DNA from: Mesorhizobium sp. 131-2-1
Lineage (GTDB): Bacteria; Pseudomonadota; Alphaproteobacteria; Rhizobiales; Rhizobiaceae
Reading direction: 5' to 3'
DNA length: 64,000 nucleotides
NCBI RefSeq assembly: GCF_016756535.1
Contig: NZ_AP023247.1
Location: 3,844,501 to 3,908,500 of the forward strand
Notes under the pieces: generated by a model
The model's input: only the letters and a program-made list of their open reading frames with translations
Database searches by the model: none
Told to the model about the DNA's origin: nothing
Part shown: positions 56,424 to 64,000 of the stretch, piece after piece
Layout: every line of letters begins with the position of its first letter
How positions within the stretch are numbered: the stretch's first letter is position 1
Translations under genes and position numbers: made by a program

Positions 56424-57491
56424 TCACGGGCACGGATTGCCGACGCGCTGGTGAATGGCATCGACCGCCTTCTGCATCTCATCGGTCCAGGTCACATCGA
56501 CCGAGGACAGCGCCATCTCGAGCTGCGGGATCGACGTGGCGCCGATAATGTTGGATGTGACGAAGGACCGGCTGGAGACATAGGCATTGGCAAACAGCGC
56601 CGGCTCCATGCCGAAGGAGCGCGCCAGCTCATTGTATTCGAGCAGCACTTGCGCCGCATTCGGCGTCTCGTAGCGCTGGCCGCGATTGAAGAGCTGCGAA
56701 CGCGAGCCTTGCGGACGCGCGCCGTGATCGTATTTGCCGGTCAGATAGCCCTGCGCCAGCGGCGAATAGGGCAGGAAAGCGATCCGCTCGCGCTCGCAGA
56801 CCTCGGCCAGGTTCACCTCGAAGGTGCGATTGACCAGATTGTAGGCGTTCTGCAGCGAGACGGGGTGCGGGCCGGCGCCCTTGTCGGCCTCGAAGAGGAA
56901 GCGCATCACGCCCCAGGAGCTTTCGTTCGATAGGCCAAGATGGCGGATCTTCCCGGCCTTGACCAATTCGTCGAAGACGCCAAGCGTTTCGGCGATCGGC
57001 GTCTCGTCTGATGGAGCGCCCTCGGTATCGGCGCGGCGCGGCACGGCGCCGATGCGCGTCGGGTTGGAGCCCCAGGGGATGTCCCGCTCCGGCCAATGGA
57101 TCTGGTAGAGATCGATATAGTCGGTGCCGAGCTTAGTCAGCGACTTCTCGACCGCGTCGAAAATATCGGCGCGCACCAGCTTGGACGGCCGGTCGCCGCG
57201 AAACCAGGTGTTGCCGGTGCGGCCGACCACTTTCGAGGCGATGATCACCTTGTCGCGATTGCCGTTGGCCTTCATCCAGCTGCCGATGATCTTCTCGGTC
57301 CGCCCTTGCGTCTCCGCCTTGGGCGGTATCGGGTACAGCTCGGCGGTATCGATGAAATTGACGCCGCGTTCAAAGGCCAGGTCCATCTGCGCGTGGCCCT
57401 CGGCCTCGGTGTTCTGCTGGCCCCAGGTCATTGAGCCCAGGCAGATCTGCGACACAAGAAGATCGGTCCGACCGAGACGGCGTTTGTGCAT
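56424..57491 (-). CDS. NADP-dependent aldo-keto reductase (Tas-like)
   Basis: 355 residues from the ATG at 57491. AKR barrel motifs are the start RRLGRTDLLVSQICLGSMTWG, NFIDTAELYP with catalytic Asp/Tyr, KVIIASKV with Lys, and YIDLYQIHWPER with His. The insertion PPKAETQGRTEKIIG and the length match E. coli Tas. It reduces aldehydes or ketones with NADPH. It lies 52 bp upstream of the frameshifted aminotransferase on the same strand, so they may have formed an operon. Confidence 0.92.
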   Translation of the reverse strand: MHKRRLGRTDLLVSQICLGSMTWGQQNTEAEGHAQMDLAFERGVNFIDTAELYPIPPKAETQGRTEKIIGSWMKANGNRDKVIIASKVVGRTGNTWFRGDRPSKLVRADIFDAVEKSLTKLGTDYIDLYQIHWPERDIPWGSNPTRIGAVPRRADTEGAPSDETPIAETLGVFDELVKAGKIRHLGLSNESSWGVMRFLFEADKGAGPHPVSLQNAYNLVNRTFEVNLAEVCERERIAFLPYSPLAQGYLTGKYDHGARPQGSRSQLFNRGQRYETPNAAQVLLEYNELARSFGMEPALFANAYVSSRSFVTSNIIGATSIPQLEMALSSVDVTWTDEMQKAVDAIHQRVGNPCP

Positions 57492-57610
57492 GGAAATTTC
57501 TCCGGCGGGGAACTTTTGCGCGAGGCGCGGGGAGGAAGCCCGAGCATAAAGCAAAGGGCGGGTGTTCTCCAAGCCCGGTCCGGACGACTTTTGCGTGAAC
57601 TTGTACGGGG

Positions 57611-58188
57611 CTAGCGCCTAGCTCCGGCGACCGCGCGCCGCTTGGCCTCGTCGATCAGCATGTTGGCCACCTGCATGCGGATCATGGCACGCTGGCGCAG
57701 ATGCGGGGCGACGCGGTCCGGGTGGTTGGCGAAGGCGAAGCTGCGGCGCATGCGGCCGAGATCGGCGCTCTTGACGGGATGATCGAGGCCGAGTTCGGCG
57801 GCGATCGCCTCGGGGTCGATCGGCGGCAGCTTCTCCTCCGGCCTTGCCTGCTCGCTGGCCAGCGCCAGCTTCGCCTGGTCGAGCAGAGCGGCGAATTCGG
57901 CGGCGAGGTCGGCGCCTGCCTCCCGGTATTCGGCCGCGAACGTCTCACCGGAAACCTTGATGCGGCCGGAATGCAGCTCATCGGCCACCGAGAGGTAGTC
58001 GAACGGAATGGTCGGCCGCGCAGCCGCTTCCTCGCCCGCCTCGACCTTGTCGGAGGCAACGAAGAGATCGTCGAGCAGAGACGCGAAATCCCGCTTGGCT
58101 CCGGTGCCGATGTCAGCCTCCCCATCTCGTCAAGCAGCGCATGAGATGCGTCGCACAATAGAGCCTGCTCGTTAAAAATGAATGCCAT
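57611..58188 (-). pseudogene. J-domain-like protein gene with a frameshift in a G-run
   Basis: From the ATG at 58188 the frame reads MAFIFNEQALLCDASHALLDEMG, then shifts. In the next frame EADIGTGAKRDFASLLDDLF and a protein-like sequence continue to the stop at 57611, ending with a J-domain-like helix pair and the HPD motif (FANHPDRVAPHLRQ). Adding one G to the GGGG run near 58121 joins both into about 192 residues. A GTG at 57988 would give a shorter 125-residue version. The HPD motif suggests a DnaK co-chaperone role. Confidence 0.75.
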
Positions 58189-58235
58189 CGATGTTAACGA
58201 GTTTAGGCGTCGCCTGCCGCGCGACTCCCCTTAGC

Positions 58236-58272
58236 GAATAAAAAGCCGGACTGCATTTTCATACAGCCCGGC
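58236..58272 (-). terminator. Rho-independent terminator on the minus strand
   Basis: On the minus strand GCCGGGCTG and CAGTCCGGC pair around a short loop, followed by TTTTTATT. It stops leftward transcription about 50 bp before the J-domain gene starts, so it may insulate that gene or act as an attenuator. Confidence 0.65.
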
Positions 58273-58474
58273 AAGGTCGCCAGGAGTGGCGAGGAAAAAG
58301 CCGGCCATGTGCCAGCACCACGCCTACGTTCGACAGACCCTAAAAGTTTCAAAAAAAATCGATTGTGGCCAAAAAAATCGTTCGAACATGGCTGCCATGC
58401 AATTGCTGCACTGCACAATTTTAACAATCGTCCTATATTTTCGAATCGGGAGGACCAACAAGGGGCCATGGATC

Positions 58475-58639
58475 ATGGGGTTCTTCACCGAAATGTTCGT
58501 GCGGCCGCGGCCGCAGGAACATCAGCGCTACCGCGCAGCCTTGGCGCTGCTGCATTTGATGAGCAATGCTGACCGCGCCGACATCGGCATCAAGCCGGCA
58601 GACTTCCCGCGCATCGCGCGCGAAATGTCCGGGCGCTGA
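58475..58639 (+). CDS. Small DUF1127-like protein
   Basis: 54 residues from the ATG at 58475 with AGGGG about 9 bases upstream; another ATG at 58468 is out of frame. The start MGFFTEMFVRPRPQEHQRYR is basic and the C-terminal NADRADIGIKPADFPRIARE resembles the DUF1127 end. Its base use is like that of its neighbours. A 13-bp hairpin follows 14 bp after the stop. Confidence 0.7.
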   Translation: MGFFTEMFVRPRPQEHQRYRAALALLHLMSNADRADIGIKPADFPRIAREMSGR

Positions 58640-58652
58640 GCCTGTCCAGCAC

Positions 58653-58681
58653 GAGGTTTCCCGGTGGCACCGGGAAACCTC
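58653..58681. terminator. Hairpin between convergent genes
   Basis: GAGGTTTCCCGGT, loop GGC, ACCGGGAAACCTC: a perfect 13-bp stem. It lies between the DUF1127-like gene and the DUF1993 gene, which converge. It has no T-run on either strand, so it may be a factor-dependent terminator or mRNA 3' stabiliser. Confidence 0.6.
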
Positions 58682-58688
58682 AGAGCAT

Positions 58689-59192
58689 TCAACGTCCCAG
58701 GAAGACCGCCTTGCCAAGCGGCACGCCATTGTGCCGCAGGATATCGTAGGCCGTGGTCACGTGGAAATAGAAGTTGGGCATCGCGGCGTAGAGCAGGTAT
58801 TGCAGGCCCGGCATCGAGACTTCCCGCCCGCCGAGCCTGAGTTCGATCGTCCGCTCTTCCGAGCCATTCAGGTCGGCGGCAGAGAAGGTCGCCAGATGGT
58901 CGACCGTCTTGGCGATGCGTGCCTGCAGGTCGGCGAAACTCGCTTCATTGTCCTCATATTTCGGCACTTCGCGGCCGGCGAGCCGCGACGGCGCTCCCTT
59001 GGCGTGATCGGTGGCGATCTGAACCTGCCTGGTCAGCGCGAACATGTCTGGCGCCAGCCGCGCGGTCAGAAAAACCTGCGGGTCGATCTTGCGATCGGCC
59101 GCGTTCTGTTCGGCCAGCGACAGCACCTTGGATAGTGACTTCAGCCTGGCCGAAAACACCGGCACCGAGGCCTCGTACATCGAAATCGTCAT
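58689..59192 (-). CDS. DUF1993 family protein
   Basis: 167 residues. It has the full length and pattern of DUF1993: an N-terminal SMYEASVPVFSARLKSLSKVL, a middle FADLQARIAKTVDHL, and a C-terminal PNFYFHVTTAYDILRHNGV. The fold is DinB-like four-helix bundle. Its function is unknown, and the His residues near the end could bind metal. It is divergent from the DUF1176 gene. Confidence 0.88.
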   Translation of the reverse strand: MTISMYEASVPVFSARLKSLSKVLSLAEQNAADRKIDPQVFLTARLAPDMFALTRQVQIATDHAKGAPSRLAGREVPKYEDNEASFADLQARIAKTVDHLATFSAADLNGSEERTIELRLGGREVSMPGLQYLLYAAMPNFYFHVTTAYDILRHNGVPLGKAVFLGR

Positions 59193-59306
59193 GTTGCTTC
59201 TCCAATCGAGCGGCGAGAGCTAGCGCTTCCACAGGCGATTCTTCAAGCGTCACCGCGCCGCCGCAATCGCCATGCTAGCTGTTTCCATCTGGAGTGGAGG
59301 ATCCCG

Positions 59307-60344
59307 ATGAGATGCGCGTTTCTTGCAGCGACCGCTTTTTTCTCGATCGCCGTAGCGAGCCAGCAGGCGCTCGCAGCCGATCCGCCCTATGTCGACGACC
59401 GCTCGGACGCCGCCTCGGTCATCCGCTCGCTCTACAGCGCCATCAACCGGCATGAATTCGCCCGCGCCTGGGGCTATTACGGCGATACCAAGCCGGCGAA
59501 GGATTTCGACGCGTTCGTCAAAGGCTATGACGGCACCGATACCGTCGAGGTCAAAACCGGCGCGGTATCCGACGAAGGGGCGGCGGGCAGCATCTATTAC
59601 AACGTCCCGGTCGCCATCCAGGCGACCGACAAGAAGGGCGAGGCCAATGTCTTTGCCGGCTGCTACACGCTGCGCCAGGTCAACGCCCAGATCCAGGAGC
59701 CGCCGTTCCAGCCGATCTTCATCGACAAGGGCGCGCTGAAGCCGTCGACCGCCGATTTCGAGGAGGCCGTGCCGGCGAGCTGCGGCGACGGACCGCCGCC
59801 GCCGAAAAAGGATGAAGCGCTGGAACAGGCCAGGAAGGCATTCGCCGCCGCCTATGCCGGGCAGTGCGACAAGGAGCTATTCGAGCAGGAGCCCGAGCTG
59901 TTCTCGATCAAATACAAGGACAAGAACGCGGCCGAGGGCGACCCCGAGCGGGAAACCCGGCTTTTCCATTTTGCCTGCTCGGCTGCCGCCTACAACGAGA
60001 GCTCGATCTACTACATCTACGACGACGTCTCCGGCGTCAGGCAGTTGCAGTTCGCCGAACCCGAGATGGACATCCGCTACGCCAACAACGACAGCGACGG
60101 CAAGGTGGAGAGCATGCACGTCGTCGGCTTCCAGGCGACCGGCTGGGCGGTCAACTCCGCCTATGACGAGGCCGCCAAGACCATTACCACCTTCAACAAG
60201 TGGCGCGGTGTCGGCGACGCCTCGTCGTCGGGAACCTACCTGTTCCGCAATGGCGACTTTTCCCTCGTCCAGTACGATGTCGATGCATCCTATGACGGCG
60301 AGGAAAATCCGCAGACGGTCGTTGACTACAACACCGCGCCCTGA
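59307..60344 (+). CDS. DUF1176 domain-containing exported protein
   Basis: 345 residues with GGAGG before the ATG at 59307. A signal peptide covers residues 1-23 (AATAFFSIAVASQQALA). The N-terminal about 130 residues form a beta/alpha domain with SAINRHEFARAWGYYG, as in NTF2-like or lipocalin-like exported proteins. A second domain from about residue 185 carries DUF1176 features (ARLF-like RLFHFACSAAAYNESSIY, then TFNKWRGVGDASSSGTYLF). Function unknown, probably periplasmic. It converges on the hydrolase gene. Confidence 0.8.
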   Translation: MRCAFLAATAFFSIAVASQQALAADPPYVDDRSDAASVIRSLYSAINRHEFARAWGYYGDTKPAKDFDAFVKGYDGTDTVEVKTGAVSDEGAAGSIYYNVPVAIQATDKKGEANVFAGCYTLRQVNAQIQEPPFQPIFIDKGALKPSTADFEEAVPASCGDGPPPPKKDEALEQARKAFAAAYAGQCDKELFEQEPELFSIKYKDKNAAEGDPERETRLFHFACSAAAYNESSIYYIYDDVSGVRQLQFAEPEMDIRYANNDSDGKVESMHVVGFQATGWAVNSAYDEAAKTITTFNKWRGVGDASSSGTYLFRNGDFSLVQYDVDASYDGEENPQTVVDYNTAP

Positions 60345-60362
60345 GGCGCTCCCGGCAACAGG

Positions 60363-61259
60363 TTACGGTGCCTTGGAGAGCATCCAGTTGAGCGTGCCGC
60401 GCCAGTCGGTCATGCGGATCGGTGTGCCGTGGGTGCCGGTCTCGAAGCGGACGAAGCGGGTCGGATACGGATAGGCCTTCGATTTGGCGATGATGGAGCG
60501 GAAGAAGGCTTCCTGCTTTTCCACGGGAAATACCGGGTCCTTGCTGCCCTGGCCGAAGAAGACAGGCACGTGGCGCCGGAAGGCGGGACTGGCGAGAAAG
60601 CTCTCGTCCCACAGCGAACCGAGCAGCAGCAGCCCGCCTATGCGCCGGCCGGTGTCGTTGCGCGCGGCAAGCTTCCAGCACAGCGAGCCGCCCATCGAGC
60701 CGCAAGCGACGAAGATCTTCGCAGCCGGCGACTTTTCGGCATAGTGGTCGATCAGTGCCGCGACCTGGGCCGCCCCTTTGTCGCCGAAATCGGGGAAATC
60801 CGGCGACAGATAGAGGCCGCCATTGCCGGCCATCAGGTTCTTGATGCGGTTGAAATTGCCGCCGAAGGTGAAGTCGTCGACGCCCTGCTTGCGGCTGCCG
60901 CCCTGCCCGTGCAGGTAAAGCACGATGATGCTGGCGCCCTCGGTCTTGCCGACGGCGACATGCCTGACATCGCCGGCGTCCGTCTTCAGCATCAAATCCT
61001 GCTGCACCTTGCGCACGCCGGTGTCGGTATATTCGGCATGCACGCGCTTTTCCGGCACCTCGTCACGCTGGTTGATGTCACGCATCTCGCGATAGTCGAT
61101 GACCGTGTAGGCGCCGTCGTCGCCGGACGAAAGCGTCGCCGGATAGGCGAACAGATCGTCCTTGAAGGGTTTTAGCGACAGCGCCTGGCTGTATGCGCCA
61201 GACAGCGAAAAGGCGGTCGCGGTTAGAAGAGCCGAGAAAAATCGAAAACGGAAAGCCAT
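60363..61259 (-). CDS. Exported alpha/beta hydrolase
   Basis: 298 residues from the ATG at 61259; an ATG at 61295 is less likely. A signal peptide covers residues 1-26 (ALLTATAFSLSGAYSQA). The alpha/beta fold has the strand-turn LYLHGQGGSRKQG with HG, the nucleophile elbow CGSMGGSLCW (Ser), FFGQGSKDPVFP with Asp, and a His in FETGTHGTPI. Similar proteins are called phospholipase/carboxylesterase-like. It is downstream of the molybdopterin-related operon but 32 bp apart on the same strand, so read-through is possible. Confidence 0.83.
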   Translation of the reverse strand: MAFRFRFFSALLTATAFSLSGAYSQALSLKPFKDDLFAYPATLSSGDDGAYTVIDYREMRDINQRDEVPEKRVHAEYTDTGVRKVQQDLMLKTDAGDVRHVAVGKTEGASIIVLYLHGQGGSRKQGVDDFTFGGNFNRIKNLMAGNGGLYLSPDFPDFGDKGAAQVAALIDHYAEKSPAAKIFVACGSMGGSLCWKLAARNDTGRRIGGLLLLGSLWDESFLASPAFRRHVPVFFGQGSKDPVFPVEKQEAFFRSIIAKSKAYPYPTRFVRFETGTHGTPIRMTDWRGTLNWMLSKAP

Positions 61260-61291
61260 TCCGCAGCCATGCGAAATTCGGCTTCGGTTTG

Positions 61292-62902
61292 TCAATCCTG
61301 CAGAACCCCGCCGGCACCTTCCAGCGCTTCGCGGGTGTCGACATCGATCGACGCCGCCGTTCCGATCTCGATATCGATGACGTCGAGCCCCTCAGCCTCG
61401 ACCAGATGGCGTGCGCCGGTGTCACCTTCCAAATGCGCGATGGCCGGGAACAGCGAGCGCGGCAGGAGCACCGGGTTGCCACGCCTTCCATCGTGGGCGG
61501 CGCGCACCACCGAGTGGCCACCGGATTTGCGGAAGGCATCGATCAGCCGGTCGAGATCGGCGGAGGACACGCCTGGCATGTCGCCAAGAACGATCAAGGC
61601 GCCGGCGGCATCGTCCGAAACCTGGGCTATCCCCGCTTTCAATGACGAGGACAGGCCGTCGGCGAAATCGGGATTGTCGGCCAGAAGTATGTCGAGACCG
61701 GAAAGCGCCACGCGCACCCGCTCCCTCTGATGTCCGGTCACGACAATTGTCTTCGCCGCCCTGGAACCCAGGGCGCGCTCGGCGGCGCGGCGCACCAGCG
61801 GCTTGCCGTCGAACAGCGCCAGAAGCTTGTTCGGCCCGCCCATGCGGCTGGAGCGGCCGGCGGCAAGCAGCACGATCTCGACCTTCGGCTCGGCTTTTGC
61901 AGGTAGCGGCTCGCGCGGCTGCGGCCGGGTCGGGATTTCCATCAAGAGCCCGCCGACGCCCATGCCGGCGATGTCACTTGCCGTCACGTCCAGGCCGGCG
62001 ATCAGCCGGTCGAGCACCCAGTCGAAACCGTTCTCCTTCGGGCTGCGCGCGCAGCCGGGCGCGCCGATGACGCGCTTGCCGGCAAGCGTACCCAGCACCA
62101 GAAGATTGCCGGGATCGACCGGCATGCCCGCACGGACCACGCTACCCCCTGCGTGTTCGATCGCTGCCGGCACAACGTCGGCGAAATCGCTCATTGCCGA
62201 GGCGCCGAAGATCACCACCATGTCGTTGTCTCGGACGAGTGAGGCCGCAGCTTCGGCGACGGGGGCGATCTGGTGCGGCGTGCGACGCTCGGCGGTGAGC
62301 CGGCCGCCGGAACGCGCCAGCCTGGCCTTGGTGACGCGCAGCGTCTTGTCGAGCACGCTCGGCTTGACGCCAGGCAGCATCGTCTGGATGACGCCGACCC
62401 GCATCGGCCGGTAGGCATTGACGGCAAAAATCTCGCCGCCGGCGCAGATCCTTGCCACTCGCTCCACCAGGCTGGCGGCGACGGCGAAGGGAATGATCTT
62501 CACGGTCGCCACCATCTGGCCTTTTTCCACCGGCGCATGCTGCGCCAGCGTGGCGATGGTGATGGTCGGATCGACCGCGTTGATGGCGTCTATCATCGCG
62601 CGGTCGACAGTAAAGACACCGGGCGCTTCGGCGTGGAGGTTGACACGGCCGGTCGCGGCGGGCTTGGCCTCGACGTTGCGATGGCTCATACCGGCGGCGA
62701 TCCTTTGCGCCGCCGCATCCTCGCTGAGATCATCCGGCGCCAGCACGGCCGCGACGACCTCGGAAATGCCGACCGCCTTCAGCGCCGACAGGTCATCCGC
62801 ATTCAGCCTGTGTGCCTTGCGAAAGCGCCGTGCGCCGGCTTCGGTGGCGTGCGCCAGCACCGCGCCCTCGGCCTGATCGATCGGAACGGGACCAAATTTC
62901 AC
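61292..62902 (-). CDS. Molybdopterin-binding (MoeA/MogA-like) and MobA-like NTP-transferase fusion
   Basis: 536 residues. Residues about 1-335 are a molybdopterin-binding protein, with MVVIFGASAMSDFADVVP and a PGCARSPKENGFDWVL segment. Residues about 350-536 are a MobA-like nucleotidyl transferase with LLAAGRSSRMGGPNKLL. This resembles MocA fused to a molybdopterin domain, as found with CO dehydrogenase/xanthine oxidase type enzymes needing cytidylated cofactor. It overlaps the XdhC-like gene by 4 bp (ATGA). It is the third gene of an operon entering from the right edge. Confidence 0.85.
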   Translation of the reverse strand: MKFGPVPIDQAEGAVLAHATEAGARRFRKAHRLNADDLSALKAVGISEVVAAVLAPDDLSEDAAAQRIAAGMSHRNVEAKPAATGRVNLHAEAPGVFTVDRAMIDAINAVDPTITIATLAQHAPVEKGQMVATVKIIPFAVAASLVERVARICAGGEIFAVNAYRPMRVGVIQTMLPGVKPSVLDKTLRVTKARLARSGGRLTAERRTPHQIAPVAEAAASLVRDNDMVVIFGASAMSDFADVVPAAIEHAGGSVVRAGMPVDPGNLLVLGTLAGKRVIGAPGCARSPKENGFDWVLDRLIAGLDVTASDIAGMGVGGLLMEIPTRPQPREPLPAKAEPKVEIVLLAAGRSSRMGGPNKLLALFDGKPLVRRAAERALGSRAAKTIVVTGHQRERVRVALSGLDILLADNPDFADGLSSSLKAGIAQVSDDAAGALIVLGDMPGVSSADLDRLIDAFRKSGGHSVVRAAHDGRRGNPVLLPRSLFPAIAHLEGDTGARHLVEAEGLDVIDIEIGTAASIDVDTREALEGAGGVLQD

Positions 62903-63603
62903 GCCACCGCGCCCTTTGCTTCCAGGCCGCGCGAGCGGAAGGCGTGGATCGCCTGCGCCAGCACCGCAACGGCGATCTCGGCCGGGCTCGCCGCGCCGAT
63001 GTCGAGGCCGATCGGCGCGTGGATGCGCGCGATCTGGTCGGCGCCGGCGCCAAGCGCCAGCAGGCGCTCCACGCGCTTGGCGTGGGTTTTACGGCTGCCG
63101 AGCGCACCGACATAGAAGCACCCGGCCTCGAGCGCCGCCTTCAGCGCGAAATCGTCGATCTTGGGATCGTGGGTGACGGCAGCGAGCGCGGTGTAGCTGT
63201 CCAGCGGCTGGCGCTTCAGCACATCCTCAGGCCATTCGGCATGCAGCGCGACATCGGGAAAGCGCTCCGGCGTGGCGAAGGCCGTGCGCGGATCGATGAT
63301 CTCGACGGGATAGCCGGCGATCTTCGCCATCGGCGCCAGCGCCTGGCTGATATGGACGGCGCCGATCACCACCAGGCGCGGCCGCGGCAGATGCGCATTG
63401 AGGAAGAAAGTTCGCCCTTCCGCCTCGACCGAGCCCGAATTGCCGGTGCGGAACGCCTTGGCGATGGCCGCGCCAAGATCGCCGGCGACCGGATCGCCCT
63501 CGCGCACGATGCGGTCGCGGCCGTCGCCGAGATCGGTGACCAGCACCGCCGCGCGCCGGGCACGGCGCTCTTCGTTCAATGTCTTGAGAACGTACGGGTC
63601 CAT
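62899..63603 (-). CDS. XdhC-family protein, XdhC C-terminal Rossmann part
   Basis: 234 residues. It has the XdhC Rossmann domain: PRLVVIGAVHISQALAPMA (where HISQAL replaces the usual GHVAxAL), EIIDPRTAFATPERFP, VTHDPKIDD, YVGALGSRKTHAKR, and PIGLDIGAASPAEIAVA. XdhC proteins load and protect sulfurated molybdenum cofactor. The N-terminal XdhC_CoxI part is encoded by the next gene, so the protein is split into two chains. It begins 6 bp after that gene. Confidence 0.9.
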   Translation of the reverse strand: MDPYVLKTLNEERRARRAAVLVTDLGDGRDRIVREGDPVAGDLGAAIAKAFRTGNSGSVEAEGRTFFLNAHLPRPRLVVIGAVHISQALAPMAKIAGYPVEIIDPRTAFATPERFPDVALHAEWPEDVLKRQPLDSYTALAAVTHDPKIDDFALKAALEAGCFYVGALGSRKTHAKRVERLLALGAGADQIARIHAPIGLDIGAASPAEIAVAVLAQAIHAFRSRGLEAKGAVA

Positions 63604-63609
63604 CCGTGA

Positions 63610-63948
63610 TCAGCCCAGCCGCTCGACATAGACCTTGATGCGGCCGCCGCAGGAGAGGCCCACCTGCCAGGCGGTTTCATCGGCGACGCCGAACTCCAGC
63701 ATCCTGGCCTTGCCCGAGCCGATCACGTCCATCGCCTCGGTCACCACCGCGCCCTCGACGCAGCCGCCGGAAACGGAGCCATGGAAATTGCCGTCCGCGT
63801 CGATGACCAGATGGCTGCCGACCGGGCGCGGCGCCGAACCCCAGGTCTCGACCACAGTCGCGATGGCGACATCCTTGCCGTCCTTCATCCAGCCTTCCGC
63901 GATGACCAGGGGATCGCGGGCCTCATCGAGATAGATGCTGTTTTCCAT
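63610..63948 (-). CDS. XdhC-family protein, N-terminal CoxI-type part
   Basis: 112 residues. XdhC_CoxI domain: ATVVETWGSAPRPVGSHLVI, GSVSGGCVEGAVV, and VGLSCGGRIKVYVERLG with the conserved cysteines. This short form occurs together with a longer XdhC in CO dehydrogenase-like operons. It is translated just ahead of the second XdhC gene. A stop codon of a further upstream gene lies 22 bp before its ATG (63971-63973). Confidence 0.9.
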   Translation of the reverse strand: MENSIYLDEARDPLVIAEGWMKDGKDVAIATVVETWGSAPRPVGSHLVIDADGNFHGSVSGGCVEGAVVTEAMDVIGSGKARMLEFGVADETAWQVGLSCGGRIKVYVERLG

Positions 63949-63970
63949 GACTGCTTCTCCCGGAGTCTGT

Positions 63971-64000
63971 TTATGATCTGGTCACCACCAGTTCGCGCAA
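63971..64000 (-). CDS. 3' end of an upstream gene, partial
   Basis: Nine sense codons (LRELVVTRS) and a TAA at 63971-63973 in one open frame run to the window edge. It precedes the XdhC gene by 22 bp. In related loci a CoxE/VWA gene is at this place, but ten codons cannot prove it. Confidence 0.3.
   Translation of the reverse strand: MRELVVTRS

Overview
The window looks like chromosomal DNA of a Rhizobiales bacterium of the Phyllobacteriaceae/Mesorhizobium type. It is GC-rich with rhizobial codon use. It carries a CckA-type kinase, a roughly 2000-residue GPR/RgsE growth-pole protein, a class II ribonucleotide reductase, a malic enzyme-phosphotransacetylase fusion, DUF2865 and DUF1127 proteins, and intergenic palindromes of a kind common in that group. 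The genus is an inference from gene content. No tRNA, rRNA, IS element, transposase, integrase or CRISPR array was seen.

Layout: 1-5527 holds the 5' part of cckA, a FliO-like protein, dksA, a SixA-like phosphatase and the YcjX/YcjF-like pair. 5617-9138 holds two small exported proteins facing a shared terminator, a CPA2 cation/proton antiporter and a DUF924 protein. 9181-14764 holds the folP-folB-folK operon, a DUF922 protein, a DHA2 drug exporter, and a ferredoxin reductase next to its probable ferredoxin. 14923-21646 holds an Hpt protein divergent from the giant GPR/RgsE coiled-coil gene. 21789-28611 holds a low-GC macro-domain gene, a four-gene Mla-type lipid transport operon, a dipeptide epimerase and an MFS transporter. 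28740-40183 is mostly housekeeping: an LpxH-like phosphatase, an SDR without its catalytic Tyr/Lys, maeB, DUF2865, gltX, and nrdJ with NrdR boxes upstream.

40194-42138 is an accessory insertion. A low-GC AIPR-family (abortive infection) gene sits 10 bp behind nrdJ and is followed by a decayed HicB antitoxin remnant and a palindromic repeat. 42155-49242 is a mixed accessory region: methyltransferase, DUF1127, LysR regulator, DUF2314, GH25 lysozyme lipoprotein, GNAT-like protein, GFA enzyme, exported hydrolase and a ParB-like mini-protein. 49392-57491 looks like a catabolic island: a dimethylformamidase-like protein, a class III aminotransferase and a BKACE enzyme in one operon, then a GNAT/acetylpolyamine-amidohydrolase pair, a frameshifted class V aminotransferase and an aldo-keto reductase. 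57611-64000 holds a frameshifted J-domain protein, small conserved proteins, an exported DUF1176 protein, a hydrolase, and a molybdenum-hydroxylase maturation operon (two XdhC-type proteins and a molybdopterin-binding/MobA-like fusion) running off the right edge.

The points most worth following are the quantised 22/29/36-residue repeats of the GPR protein, the AIPR gene attached to nrdJ, the dimethylformamidase-aminotransferase-BKACE operon, and three single-base deletions that break genes, one of them immediately beside an active-site lysine.
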